From positions 620,001-684,000 of the forward strand of contig CAVRTB010000001.1 of assembly GCA_963724065.1 (NCBI GenBank): a DNA stretch of 64,000 nucleotides. Reading direction: 5' to 3'. Each line of letters starts with the position of its first letter. Positions within the stretch are counted from its first letter, which is position 1. The position numbers and the translations under genes are program-made. The notes beneath the pieces are model-generated. The model ran no database searches. It saw nothing but the letters and a program-made list of their open reading frames with translations, and had not been told where the DNA came from. This document shows positions 1 through 8,681 of the stretch, in pieces. The DNA comes from DASRIA01 sp963724065. GTDB taxonomy: Bacteria > Actinomycetota > Thermoleophilia > Solirubrobacterales > JBBDJG01.

Positions 1-177
1 CCGCTCGCGTCGAACAGCCCCGGATGTCGCATCGCTCGCGCCATCAGGAAACCGTCAGCGCCGGTTTGGGGTCGGCGCGGTCATTGTGGCTCCCCTGCCA
101 ATACATCCCTGTCCCATTTGTATCTTAGGGCCGAGGCGGGGGGGCCCGCTTGAACCGCGTGGCTAAGCTCCGCCACG

Positions 178-330
178 GTGCTTTGTCCAAACTGCATGTC
201 TTCCTACATAGAGCCCCTGCCGGACGACCCCGACGACGGGGGTCCGGGCCCTGACGAGCCGGTCATGCGGTGCACGGAGTGCGAGTATGCGGCCCCGCGC
301 TCGGAGTTCGTTCCCGAGACCTACCGCTGA
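178..330 (+). CDS. small zinc-ribbon-like protein, 50 aa
   Basis: A GTG-started frame of 50 codons ends in TGA. It encodes two CxxC pairs, CPNC at residues 3-6 and CTEC at 32-35, separated by an acidic, proline- and glycine-rich linker. That is the layout of a minimal four-cysteine zinc ribbon. The cysteine spacing is the main reason to believe it is coding, since I see no convincing ribosome binding site before the GTG. A bidirectional intrinsic terminator lies 70 bp downstream, which fits a short monocistronic unit. The function is not recognisable; such proteins often bind nucleic acid or protein partners. Confidence 0.5.
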   Translation: MLCPNCMSSYIEPLPDDPDDGGPGPDEPVMRCTECEYAAPRSEFVPETYR

Positions 331-398
331 CGGCAGGCCTACGCGGCTCTCCGCCATTTGTGGATCGCGCCGTCGGCGCTGTTCGCCGCCGGCTCGAA

Positions 399-423
399 AA
401 AAGGCCCACGAGCGGGCACTTTT
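399..423. terminator. bidirectional intrinsic terminator
   Basis: The arms are AAAAG plus GCCC (399-407) and GGGC plus CTTTT (414-423), with a six-base loop and one bulged A. It gives a T-run on the plus strand and an A-run that reads as a T-run on the minus strand. It separates the small zinc-ribbon gene from the phosphoesterase gene. Confidence 0.6.
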
Positions 424-511
424 CGCATAGGGTTGGGCCGTCGGTGTGTCCCCCGCGGAGGGCGCGGGCGAAAGGCACCCGTTGGATCCAAAGGACGGGT
501 CAAGGAGCAGG

Positions 512-1912
512 GTGAGCAGGGATTGCCTCCGAGCAGTTGCGTCGGCCGTGATCGCCGTGACGGCGATCTCGGGGTTCGCCGCGGACAGCGCCGCCGGCGA
601 CCCCGTGATCGCCGCCGCCGGAGACATCGCGTGCTCCTCCAGCAGCGCGACCACGGCCACGAAATGCCGCCAGCGATCCACATCGGACCTGCTCGTCAAC
701 GCGGGCCTGAGCGCTGTGCTTCCGCTCGGCGACGCCCAATACCAGAGCGGAAGCCTGTCCGGCTTCACCAAGTCCTATCACCCGACCTGGGGGCGCGTGA
801 AGCCGATCACGTTCCCGGCGGCGGGCAACCACGAGTACAAGACCGCCGGCGCCAAGGGGTACTTCGACTACTTCAACGGTGCCGGTCAGGTCGGAGGTGC
901 GGCCGGAAACCGCGGCGCGGGCTACTACAGCTACGACATCGGAGCCTGGCACCTGATCGCGCTCAACTCGAGCGATCACTGCCTGGTGGTGTCGTGCGCG
1001 AAGGGCTCGTCGCAGGAGACGTGGCTGAAGGCCGACCTTGCCGCTCATCCGCGATCGTGCACGCTCGCGTACTGGCACCATCCCCGGTTCAACTCCGGCC
1101 ACGGTGGCAACGCGACCTTCATGCAGGCGCTCTTCCAGGATCTTTACGACGCCGACGCTGACGTTGTGCTCGGCGGCCACGCCCACGACTATGAGCGCTT
1201 CGCGCCGCAGAACCCGGCCGGCAAGCTCGACAATGCGCGAGGGATCAGGCAGTTCGTGGTGGGCACCGGAGGGGCGTTCTTCACAGCGTTGGGCGGGGCC
1301 AAGCCCAACAGCCAGGTGCGCAACGCGAGCACCTACGGGGTCCTGATGCTGACTCTCCGCGCGGCCTCGTACGACTGGAAGTTCGTCCCCGAGGCGGGCA
1401 AGAAGTTCACCGATTCCGGCACCGAGCGCTGTCACGGCGCGGGCGCTCCGCCGCTCGGGCCAGGGCCGCTCGCCCCGGCCAAGAGCATCGTGAGGGCCAA
1501 CTCCCCGGGCGGGGTCCTCTCGCGCTGCACGATCAGCGGCACGGCCGGCGACGACGTGCTGATCGGGACATCGGGACGTGACGTGATCTGCGGGCTCGCG
1601 GGCAACGACCGCATTCGTGGCCGCGACGGCGACGACGTGCTGCTCGGAGGCCGGGGCCGCGACGTGATCTTCGGGGGAAGGGGGGACGACGTCCTGCACG
1701 GCAACTTCGAGGCCGACGTGCTGCGCGGACAGAGCGGTAACGACCGGATCGGCGGGGAGGGAGGCCGAAACCGGATCTACGGGAACGCCGGCAACGACGT
1801 GCTGGACTCCTCCAAGAACCGGCGCGGCGGCGACCGCGTCGACGGCGGCAGGGGCCGCGATACGGTGCGCGCGAACCGCGGCGACCGCGTGCGCTCGGCG
1901 CGGCGCCGCTAG
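512..1912 (+). CDS. secreted metallophosphatase with C-terminal RTX-like repeats
   Basis: Predicted exported calcineurin-like phosphoesterase. I place the start at GTG 512, because AAGGAG lies just upstream (502-507) and the product then opens with a normal signal peptide (positive SRDCLR, hydrophobic AVASAVIAVTAISG, Ala-rich cleavage region). The metal-ligand motifs come in family order: GD (GDIAC), GDAQY, GNHEY, HHPRF and GGHAHDYER. After about residue 355 the protein changes to glycine/aspartate-rich nonapeptides of the form GGxGxDxhx, as in RTX calcium-binding beta-rolls. An upstream GTG at 446 would add 22 residues but breaks the signal peptide. Its stop interlocks with the stop of the convergent gene. 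The substrate is unknown; purple-acid-phosphatase-like enzymes are the closest group by motif. Confidence 0.85.
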   Translation: MSRDCLRAVASAVIAVTAISGFAADSAAGDPVIAAAGDIACSSSSATTATKCRQRSTSDLLVNAGLSAVLPLGDAQYQSGSLSGFTKSYHPTWGRVKPITFPAAGNHEYKTAGAKGYFDYFNGAGQVGGAAGNRGAGYYSYDIGAWHLIALNSSDHCLVVSCAKGSSQETWLKADLAAHPRSCTLAYWHHPRFNSGHGGNATFMQALFQDLYDADADVVLGGHAHDYERFAPQNPAGKLDNARGIRQFVVGTGGAFFTALGGAKPNSQVRNASTYGVLMLTLRAASYDWKFVPEAGKKFTDSGTERCHGAGAPPLGPGPLAPAKSIVRANSPGGVLSRCTISGTAGDDVLIGTSGRDVICGLAGNDRIRGRDGDDVLLGGRGRDVIFGGRGDDVLHGNFEADVLRGQSGNDRIGGEGGRNRIYGNAGNDVLDSSKNRRGGDRVDGGRGRDTVRANRGDRVRSARRR

Positions 1913-3159
1913 CCGCTTCTGGCGCGCGCGCTCGGTCGCGCGCCGGCGCGTGACCGGCTTCGAGCGGCGGGCCGGCCCCTCTGGAGAAAGCTCGCGATCG
2001 CGGCGTGAGCTTGCCGCGGACGCTCGATCTGGGGGACGTGTCCGCAATCCAGCTCGACGTGGTGCGCGGCCGGCAGCTCTCGCTCGACGTGCTTCATGAA
2101 GGTGGTCGGGACGAGCGTGTCCTTGCGCCCCCACAGGAACATCGCGTCTGGAGCAAGCTCTCGCAGGCGTGTCCAGAAGCCGTCGTCGCCGTGCGGCTCG
2201 TCCAGGTAGATGTGACGCGCCGCCGCATAGAAGGCCGCGCGGCCACGAGCGGTGGTGTAGGCACGAATGAACTCGTCGATTCCGGCCGCGGCGGCTGGGG
2301 AGTCGGCCCCCGGGATGAGGCGCCGCACGAGACGGTCGACAACCGCCCGCGGCGCGATCTGCAGCAGGCCGAGCTCGGGCCTGATCAGGCGCAGGTAGGG
2401 CGCCCAGCGGCGCTCACTCAGCCACGCCATCGCCGGCGTCATCAGCACCAGGCGCTCGACTCGCCGCGGGTGCGCGAAGCCGACTTCGAGCGCGACCCGC
2501 CCGCCCATGCTGTGGCCGAGGAGATGCGCGCTCCCGATCTCCAGCGCGTCGAGCAGGCCGGCGATCGCTTCGGCCTGGTAGCGGGGGCCGTAGGAGGCTC
2601 CGAGCGGCTTGTCGGAATCCCCGAACCCCAGCCCGTCGACGGCGATCGTCCTGAAGGTCGGCGCGAGCGCGGCAACGGTGGGCAGGAACGACGCCTTCGT
2701 GCCGCCGAGGCCGTGCAGCATCAGCACGGGCGGGCCGCTGCCGGCTTCGAGGATCGAGAAGTCGCCCTTGCCGGTGCTGATGCGGTCGAAGCGCAGGCGC
2801 CCCGGCGAGTCGGGAGCGGTCGCCGCGAGGAAGCCGACGCCCAGGTGGAGGTTGCGCCGCACCTGGAGGCGACCGCGGCGGAACGCCTGCATGCCCCCGG
2901 CGACGTCCTCGCCGATCGACTCCCAGGTGGCGAGGTCGGCCTCGATCGTCGCGTCGGGGCTGCCGCCGGCCGCGCCGAGTCTCGCCTTCTTGCGGTCGAC
3001 TGTCACGTCCCAGGCCTGCGCGCCGCGCGTCTGGAGCCGGATCACCGCCCGATCGCCGGGCAGGTCGAAGTAGTCGTGATCGAAGCGCCGCACCAGCGCG
3101 GCGAGCGCCGCCGGCGCGGTCGCATGTGACCGGGATGAGGTTGCGGCGGCCAAGCCCAT
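1909..3159 (-). CDS. alpha/beta hydrolase with N-terminal SCP2-like domain
   Basis: A two-domain protein. Residues about 15-125 look like an SCP2 sterol-carrier domain (an RLQTRG / WDVTVDRKKARL strand region, then an ADATIEADLATW-type segment and GRLQVRRNLHLG). Residues about 140-390 are an alpha/beta hydrolase with an HGLGG oxyanion region, the nucleophile elbow GHSMGG, acid WGRKDTLVP and base CGHVPQ. The C-terminus is Arg/Ser-rich. The start is ATG 3159; a TTG at 3207 would extend it without support. A lipid- or sterol-ester-like substrate is inferred from the SCP2 domain. It converges on the phosphoesterase gene, with both stops inside one CTAG. Confidence 0.8.
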   Translation of the reverse strand: MGLAAATSSRSHATAPAALAALVRRFDHDYFDLPGDRAVIRLQTRGAQAWDVTVDRKKARLGAAGGSPDATIEADLATWESIGEDVAGGMQAFRRGRLQVRRNLHLGVGFLAATAPDSPGRLRFDRISTGKGDFSILEAGSGPPVLMLHGLGGTKASFLPTVAALAPTFRTIAVDGLGFGDSDKPLGASYGPRYQAEAIAGLLDALEIGSAHLLGHSMGGRVALEVGFAHPRRVERLVLMTPAMAWLSERRWAPYLRLIRPELGLLQIAPRAVVDRLVRRLIPGADSPAAAAGIDEFIRAYTTARGRAAFYAAARHIYLDEPHGDDGFWTRLRELAPDAMFLWGRKDTLVPTTFMKHVERELPAAHHVELDCGHVPQIERPRQAHAAIASFLQRGRPAARSRSRAGARPSARARSG

Positions 3160-3265
3160 GGATGGTATCCGGCGCCCCCCCGGCCTAAACGGAGGGGTCC
3201 CGTGCAATCGCGGCCGCGCCGGCCAGGAAGGAGGTCGCCGCGATCTCGTCGAGAAGGACGTGTGC

Positions 3266-3841
3266 CTACAGGATGGGCTTCAGGCGTTCCAAGAGGCCCG
3301 CGAGGATGCGGGCCGTGGCGCCCCATATGAGGTGGCCGCCGACCGTGTAGGTGTCGGTCCTGATCGGCACGCCGCGGCGGATCAGGCGCTTGCGCTCGTA
3401 GCCGGCGATCAGCTCGGGCAGCGACAGCTCGACGATCTCGTCGACCTCGATCGGGTTCGGCCGGAAGGCCCCGCCCGGGGCGGTGATGCCGACGAAGGGA
3501 TAGATCACGTAGTTCGTGACGAACGTGCCCGTCGGCGGCAACGCGCCGACCACGTCGACCCGCTCCCGCATCAGGCCGATCTCCTCCTCGGCCTCGCGCA
3601 ACGCGGTCTCGCGCAGCTCCTCGCCGGGGTCCTGCCGCCCTCCGGGAAATGAGATCTCCCCCGCGTGGCGGCGCATGTCGGCGGGCCGCTTCGTAAAGAC
3701 GGCCGTGAGGTCGCCGTCGTGCACGTAGAGAGGGACGAGCACGGCGGCGTTGACCCTCCCCGCGGCGCTCAACCGGACAGACTCGGCCGGATCGAGCAGG
3801 AGCCCGCCCAGCCGGCCGGCGTAGTGGTCGGGAAGGCTCAT
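3266..3841 (-). CDS. Nudix hydrolase, CoA pyrophosphatase-like
   Basis: Product of 191 residues. A complete Nudix box spans about residues 67-90: GG, PGEE, then REAEEEIGL, matching GX5EX7REUXEEXGU. The upstream FTKRPADMRRHAGEISFPGG segment is typical of the NUDT7/YeaB coenzyme A diphosphatase branch, which cleaves CoA or acyl-CoA to phosphopantetheine and 3',5'-ADP. The ATG is 20 bp from the ATG of the divergent nicotinamidase gene, so promoters must overlap coding DNA or transcripts must be nearly leaderless. Both neighbours act on cofactor turnover. Confidence 0.85.
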   Translation of the reverse strand: MSLPDHYAGRLGGLLLDPAESVRLSAAGRVNAAVLVPLYVHDGDLTAVFTKRPADMRRHAGEISFPGGRQDPGEELRETALREAEEEIGLMRERVDVVGALPPTGTFVTNYVIYPFVGITAPGGAFRPNPIEVDEIVELSLPELIAGYERKRLIRRGVPIRTDTYTVGGHLIWGATARILAGLLERLKPIL

Positions 3842-3861
3842 CGCAGTGCGAATATAAGCCC

Positions 3862-4488
3862 ATGGACGCGCTCCTGATCGTCGACTTCCAGAACGACTTC
3901 ACGCCGGGCGGGGCGCTGCCGGTAAGCGGCGGGGACGAGATCGCGCAGCCGGTGAACGCGATCGCCGGGCGGTTCGATCTCGTGGTTGCCACGCGCGACT
4001 GGCACCCGCCCGACCACGGGTCGTTCGCCGGCGCATCGGTCGACCCCGACAGGTGGGAGGGCGTCGACCCACCGGGCATCTGGCCCGTGCATTGCGTGCA
4101 GGGAACGCCCGGTGCCGAGCTCTACCCGGCGCTCGACCGGTCCAGCATCGACGTCGTCGTCGACAAGGCCCAGGACCGCCACACCCAGGGCTACTCCGCG
4201 TTCCACGGCGGCAACCTCGCTGACGTGCTGCGGGAGCGGGAGGTGGACCACCTCTACGTCGCCGGCCTCGCCACGGACTACTGCGTCAAGCACACGGTGC
4301 TCGATGCGGTGCGGGAGCGATTCGGCGTGACCGTCGTCGAGGATGCGATCCGCGGCATCGAGGTGAAGCCCGGCGACATCGAACGCGCGAAACAGGAGAT
4401 GCGCGCCGCCGGCGCGGACTTCGTGACCTCCGGGGCACTGCTCGCGGCTTACGCGCCGCGCGGGGGCTCGGCGGCACCGCCGGCGTAG
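3862..4488 (+). CDS. pncA: nicotinamidase / pyrazinamidase
   Basis: A 208-residue cysteine hydrolase of the isochorismatase fold that converts nicotinamide to nicotinic acid for NAD salvage. Catalytic residues are visible: Asp8 in VDFQNDF, Lys102 and Cys141 in ATDYCVKHT. Metal ligands are Asp46, His48 and His52 in RDWHPPDH, and HCVQGTPGAEL is the usual substrate-side segment. The length suits PncA. Its last 40 bases overlap the 3' end of the convergent aldehyde dehydrogenase gene. Confidence 0.9.
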   Translation: MDALLIVDFQNDFTPGGALPVSGGDEIAQPVNAIAGRFDLVVATRDWHPPDHGSFAGASVDPDRWEGVDPPGIWPVHCVQGTPGAELYPALDRSSIDVVVDKAQDRHTQGYSAFHGGNLADVLREREVDHLYVAGLATDYCVKHTVLDAVRERFGVTVVEDAIRGIEVKPGDIERAKQEMRAAGADFVTSGALLAAYAPRGGSAAPPA

Positions 4489-5948
4489 GGGTACCACCAC
4501 TCCTTCAGCTCGAGCTCGGTCTCGATGTGCACGTGCTTGGTCTCCTGGAAGGCCTCGAGGCCTTCCTCGCCGAGCTCGCGCCCGATGCCCGACTGCTTCA
4601 TCCCGCCGAACGGCCCGGCGTCGTTGTCCGTCAGCGGGTCGTTGAACCACACGGTCCCGGCCTTGATCTCCCGCATGCACCGCAGGATCGAGCGCAGGTC
4701 GCGCGTGTACACGTTGCAGCCAAGGCCGTAACGCGTGGAGTTGGCAAGCGCGATCGCTTCGTCGAGGCTCGACACAGGCACGATCGGCGCGACCGGCCCG
4801 AAGGTCTCCTCGCGCAGCAGGTCGGTCTCGGCAGGCGCTCCCGTCACGACCGCGGGCGCGAAGAAGTGCCCGCGCTCGTGGCCCGTGCTCCCGCCGCCTG
4901 TAACCAGCGTGGCCCCCGCGTCGACGGCGCGCTCGACCTGCGCGACCACCTTGTCGCGCTGGCGGGCCGAGACCATCGGGCCGACATCGGTCGCAGGGTC
5001 GAGCGGATCGCCTACCACGAGGCTCCGTGTGTACTCGACGAACTCGCTGACGTAGTCGTCGTAGACGTCGCGCATCACGTAGAAGCGCTCCGCCGAGGTG
5101 CACACCTGCCCGGCGTTGAGGTATGCGGCCCATGCTCCGCCGCGGGCCGCGACCGCGATCTCGGCCGCCACGTCGGAGCAGACGATGAACGGGTCCTTGC
5201 CGCCCATCTCGAGGTTCGCGCGCGCGACGCGCTCGGCGCAGGCCACCGCGACGCGCTTGCCGGTGTCGACCGACCCGGTGAACGCGACGCAGTCCACGCG
5301 CTCGTCGTGGACGATCGCCTCGCCGACATCGCCCGCGCCCGGCAGGATGTTCACGACTCCGGGCGGCAGGTGGTCGAAGCAGGGTGCGAGCATCAAGGTC
5401 GAGAGCGGCGTCAGCTCGGAGGGCTTGCAGACGGTCGTGTTGCCGGCCGCGAGTGCGGGAGCGAGCTTCCATGCGAGCAGCAGCAACGGGTAGTTCCACG
5501 GCACGATGCAGCCGACCACTCCGATTGGCTCCTTCAGCACGAGCGCCAGCTGGGTCGACTCGACCGGCGGGATCACGCGGCCCGCGCTGTGGCGCCCGAT
5601 CTCCGCGTAGTAGTCGAATGCGGCGGCCGTCCAGCCGACCTCGTCCGTGTTCTCGACGAGCGGCTTGCCGCCCTCGCGGGTCATCGTCTGCGCGAGCGCG
5701 GCGGTCCGGTCACGCAGCGAGGTCGCGACCTGGTGGAGCATCTCGGCGCGCTCGAGCGCGGGCGTCGCGGCCCAGCCGCGCGCTGCCTCCCGCGCGGCCG
5801 CCACCGCCGCGTCGACCTGGCCCGCCGACGGTAGCGCCACGGCCGCGATCACCTCCTCCGAATACGGGTTCTCGACGGCCAGCGGGTCGCCCTCCCCGGC
5901 AACCTGCTCGCCGCGGATCAGCATCCGCGTCTCGGGCTCACCACTCAC
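4449..5948 (-). CDS. NAD(P)-dependent aldehyde dehydrogenase
   Basis: 499 residues, last gene of a three-gene coupled unit. Family marks are present: PWNYP, the FTGSVDTGK cofactor loop, catalytic Glu in LEMGGK, catalytic Cys in NAGQVCTS, the EETFGPV motif and GGMKQSGIGRE near the C-terminus. The start is GTG 5948, which overlaps the OsmC stop as GTGA, so translation is probably coupled. The extra C-terminal tail HIETELELKEWWYPY is characteristic of a betaine-aldehyde/succinate-semialdehyde-like subgroup. The exact substrate cannot be read from the sequence. Confidence 0.88.
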   Translation of the reverse strand: MSGEPETRMLIRGEQVAGEGDPLAVENPYSEEVIAAVALPSAGQVDAAVAAAREAARGWAATPALERAEMLHQVATSLRDRTAALAQTMTREGGKPLVENTDEVGWTAAAFDYYAEIGRHSAGRVIPPVESTQLALVLKEPIGVVGCIVPWNYPLLLLAWKLAPALAAGNTTVCKPSELTPLSTLMLAPCFDHLPPGVVNILPGAGDVGEAIVHDERVDCVAFTGSVDTGKRVAVACAERVARANLEMGGKDPFIVCSDVAAEIAVAARGGAWAAYLNAGQVCTSAERFYVMRDVYDDYVSEFVEYTRSLVVGDPLDPATDVGPMVSARQRDKVVAQVERAVDAGATLVTGGGSTGHERGHFFAPAVVTGAPAETDLLREETFGPVAPIVPVSSLDEAIALANSTRYGLGCNVYTRDLRSILRCMREIKAGTVWFNDPLTDNDAGPFGGMKQSGIGRELGEEGLEAFQETKHVHIETELELKEWWYPYAGGAAEPPRGA

Positions 5949-6334
5949 ACACGCTCGATGTGGTCCGCGATCTCGACGTCGCCCGTGAGGACGCGGTGGA
6001 CCGGGCACTTGCCGGCGATCACTTGGAGCCGCGCGACCTGCTCGTCGGAGAGCGCGGTCGGCAATCTCAGCACGACGTCGAAGCGCGAAGTGGCCTTGGG
6101 ATCGAGGTCGTAGTCGACATCGACCTGGAGGTCGCCGACATCCCATTGCTTGCGATCGGCGTACATCTCGATCGTGATCGCCGTGCAGGCCGCGAGGCTC
6201 AAAGCGAGCAGCTGCGTGGGCCGCGGGCCCGTGTCGCCGCCCCCGACGTCGGGCGGCTCGTCCGCGATCAGCGTGTGGTGCCCGGCAGTAAGGCTGTGCG
6301 CGAGGCCCTTGCGGCGCCGGGCGCTGACCCTCAC
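5945..6334 (-). CDS. OsmC/YhfA-family thiol protein
   Basis: 129 residues of the OsmC/Ohr superfamily, thiol-dependent peroxidases that reduce organic hydroperoxides. The two redox cysteines are Cys50 (LSLAACTAI) and Cys110 (AGKCPVHRVL), at the expected spacing. The GTG start overlaps the preceding stop as GTGA, and the gene's own stop does the same with the next gene. Being coupled to an aldehyde dehydrogenase suggests joint handling of reactive carbonyl/peroxide products; this is inference. Confidence 0.88.
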   Translation of the reverse strand: MRVSARRRKGLAHSLTAGHHTLIADEPPDVGGGDTGPRPTQLLALSLAACTAITIEMYADRKQWDVGDLQVDVDYDLDPKATSRFDVVLRLPTALSDEQVARLQVIAGKCPVHRVLTGDVEIADHIERV

Positions 6335-6903
6335 TTCGCGCCCGCCGAGGACTTGTCGCGGCCCTCGAAAAGCTCCGGCTCCGCGACGTCGGCGAACCGC
6401 GCCATCGCGAACAGCAGGTCCGACGCCCGGTTCACGAACGTGACGACGATCGAGTCGCCGAGGTCCTCGGCCGCGGCGAGCGCGACGATCCGGCGCTCCG
6501 CCCGGCGCAGCACGGTGCGCGCGAGGTCGAGGTGCGCCGAAAGCTGGGTGCCCCCCGGGATCACGAACTTGGGCGGCAGGTCGACCTGGTCCATGTAGTG
6601 GTCGATCGCCTCCTCGAGCCACGGCACCATGCCGGCGTCGAGGCGGCTCACGCCGGCCTCGAGCCGTCCGCGCGCCTCCGGCGCCGTGGCCAGCTCGGCG
6701 CCCGCCACGAAGAGGTCGTTCTGGAGGCGCAGCACGTCGGCGGCGAGGCGCGCGTCGCCGGCGAGGGAGCGCGCGATCCCGAGCGCCGAGCAAGCTTCGT
6801 CGAGCGACCCGTAGGCCTCGGTGCGGGCGTCACTCTTCGCGACCCGCCCTCCGTACCAAAGCGACGTGGTGCCGTCGTCCCCTTTGCGGGTGTAGATCTT
6901 CAC
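6331..6903 (-). CDS. PduO-type ATP:cob(I)alamin adenosyltransferase
   Basis: About 190 residues. The start region VKIYTRKGDDGTTSL is the ATP-binding P-loop-like signature of the PduO/CobA2 family, and the second half carries the trimer/cobalamin helix segment FVNRASDLLFAMAR with the NRASDLLF motif. It transfers adenosyl from ATP to cob(I)alamin, making coenzyme B12. I use GTG 6903 because the family starts there; an in-frame TTG at 6921 exists. First gene of the GTGA-coupled trio, divergent from the luciferase-like gene with 34 bp between starts. Confidence 0.9.
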   Translation of the reverse strand: MKIYTRKGDDGTTSLWYGGRVAKSDARTEAYGSLDEACSALGIARSLAGDARLAADVLRLQNDLFVAGAELATAPEARGRLEAGVSRLDAGMVPWLEEAIDHYMDQVDLPPKFVIPGGTQLSAHLDLARTVLRRAERRIVALAAAEDLGDSIVVTFVNRASDLLFAMARFADVAEPELFEGRDKSSAGAK

Positions 6904-6937
6904 GGCGTCGTGAGCGTACAAGAGTAGGGTTCCGGCG

Positions 6938-8674
6938 ATGAGGTTCGGGATCTTCTACGAGCACCAGATGCCGCGGCCGTGGGCCGAGGGCGCCGAGGAG
7001 AAGCTCCTGAGCGACGCGCTCGAGCAGGTCGAGCTGGCGGACAGGGTCGGGATCGACCACTTGTGGGAGGTCGAGCATCACTTCCTCGAGGAGTACTCGC
7101 ACTCGAGTGCGCCCGAGGTCTTCCTCGCCGCCGCGAGCCAGCGGACCAAGAACATCAGGCTCGGCCACGGCATCGTGCAGATACCGCCCGGCTTCAATCA
7201 CCCCGCGCGTGTCGCGGAGCGCATCGCGACGCTCGACCTGATCTCGGGCGGCCGCGTCGAGTTCGGGACCGGCGAGTCGAGCTCGCAGGTCGAGCTGGGC
7301 GGATTCGGCGTGGATCGCGACTCCAAGCGCGCGATGTGGGAGGAGTCCCTGGACGCGATCACGCGCATGTTCGTCGAGGACCCGTTCCAGGGCTACGACG
7401 GGCGCTTCTTCTCGATGCCGCCGCGCTCGGTCGTGCCGAAGCCCAAGCAGCGACCGCACCCGCCGCTGTGGGTGGCGTGCAGCCGGCGCGAGACGATCTT
7501 GATGGCGGCTCGCCACGGCATCGGCGCGCTCACCTTCGCGTTCATCGAGCCGGAGGAGGCGAAGGAGTGGGTCGACGAGTACTACGCGATCGTCCAGTCC
7601 GACGAGTGCGTGCCCGCCGGCTTCGCCGTCAACCCGAACTTCGCCGTGGTGCTCCCGATGATGATGCACAAGGACGAGGCGACCGCGATCGAGCGGGGCA
7701 TCGACGGCGCGCACTTCTTCGGCTTCTCGCTCGCGCACTACTACGTGTTCGGGGACCATCGGCCGGGCGCCACCAACATCTGGGAGGAGTTCCAGGCCAA
7801 GCGCGCGGAGTACGGGTTCGCGCGCGAGATCGTGAACGCCGACGACGGCCCGCTCGGCGTCAAGATCCTCCAGCAGGGCCTCGGCTCGTTGCGTGGCGCG
7901 ATCGGCACGCCGGACCAGGTCGTCGAGCTGGTCGAGCGCTATCGGCAGGCGGGCGTCGACCAGGTGATCTTCGTGCAGCAGGCCGGGCCCAACAAGCACG
8001 AGCACATCTGCGAGTCGCTCGAGCTCTTCGGCAAGAAGGTGCTGCCGAAGTTCACCGGGGGGCGCGAGCAGGCGGAGGCCGCGAAGCGCGAGCGCCTCGC
8101 CGAGGCGTGCGAGCGCGCACTTGCACGCCGTGCGCCGGTGCGGCCGGCCGACCCGAGCTACGTGGTCACGCCGCGCGGCGAGCCGTGGACGGAGCGCGAC
8201 GTGGTAGCGCCGTCGAACGGCTCGCAACGGGCTCCGCACCCGGTCGTCAGCCGGCTCCAGCGTGCGGGCGAGTCCGCCTTCGGCGCGTTCGTGCGAGGCC
8301 GCTCCGACGAGCAGCTCGAGCGGGTCGTGGGGTCCAAGGCCGGGCTGCGTGTCCTCTTCAAGGGCATGGAGCGCGCGTTCGTGCCGGAGAAGGCGAACGG
8401 GTTCTCGGGCGAGGTGCAGTACGTGCTGACGGGCCGCAACGGCGCGCGCGAGTGGGTCCTGCGGATCGAGAACGGCGAGCGCGCTGTGGCCGCGCCCGGG
8501 CGCGCGCGGGACCCCGTCGTCACCTTCAAGATGTCGCTGCCGACGTTCGCCCGCATCGCCGCGCAGGAGGCGCACCCCGCGAAAGCGATGCTCGAGGGCG
8601 ACCTCGAGGTCAGCGGCGACTTCGAGGCGGCCGCGCGCCTCGGGGAGATGCTCGGCGCCGACTCGCTGATTTGA
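6938..8674 (+). CDS. luciferase-like flavin monooxygenase fused to SCP2 domain
   Basis: 578 residues. About 1-370 is a bacterial-luciferase-type TIM barrel (MRFGIFYEHQMPRPW start, EHHFLEEYSHSSAPEV, RLGHGIVQIPPGFNHPARVAERIATLD, LISGGRVEFGTGES), the LLM class using FMN or F420. A polar linker rich in Arg/Ala (about 375-440) follows. From about 445 to the end there is an SCP2-like domain (LRVLFKGMERAF, GFSGEVQYVLTG, DPVVTFKMSLPTFARIA, PAKAMLEGDLEVSGDFEAAARL). The fusion suggests oxidation of a hydrophobic substrate presented by the SCP2 domain. The reaction itself is unknown. Confidence 0.85.
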   Translation: MRFGIFYEHQMPRPWAEGAEEKLLSDALEQVELADRVGIDHLWEVEHHFLEEYSHSSAPEVFLAAASQRTKNIRLGHGIVQIPPGFNHPARVAERIATLDLISGGRVEFGTGESSSQVELGGFGVDRDSKRAMWEESLDAITRMFVEDPFQGYDGRFFSMPPRSVVPKPKQRPHPPLWVACSRRETILMAARHGIGALTFAFIEPEEAKEWVDEYYAIVQSDECVPAGFAVNPNFAVVLPMMMHKDEATAIERGIDGAHFFGFSLAHYYVFGDHRPGATNIWEEFQAKRAEYGFAREIVNADDGPLGVKILQQGLGSLRGAIGTPDQVVELVERYRQAGVDQVIFVQQAGPNKHEHICESLELFGKKVLPKFTGGREQAEAAKRERLAEACERALARRAPVRPADPSYVVTPRGEPWTERDVVAPSNGSQRAPHPVVSRLQRAGESAFGAFVRGRSDEQLERVVGSKAGLRVLFKGMERAFVPEKANGFSGEVQYVLTGRNGAREWVLRIENGERAVAAPGRARDPVVTFKMSLPTFARIAAQEAHPAKAMLEGDLEVSGDFEAAARLGEMLGADSLI

Positions 8675-8681
8675 CGGGGTT

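Noticed and set aside
1..44. Possible minus-strand partial gene beginning MARAMRHPGLFDASG
   Set aside because: Only 15 codons are in the window and there is no ribosome site, so it cannot be judged.
500..2134. Long minus-strand open frame over the phosphoesterase gene
   Set aside because: Composition is Arg/Ala/Val-rich with no motif, typical of an antisense shadow of a GC-rich gene.
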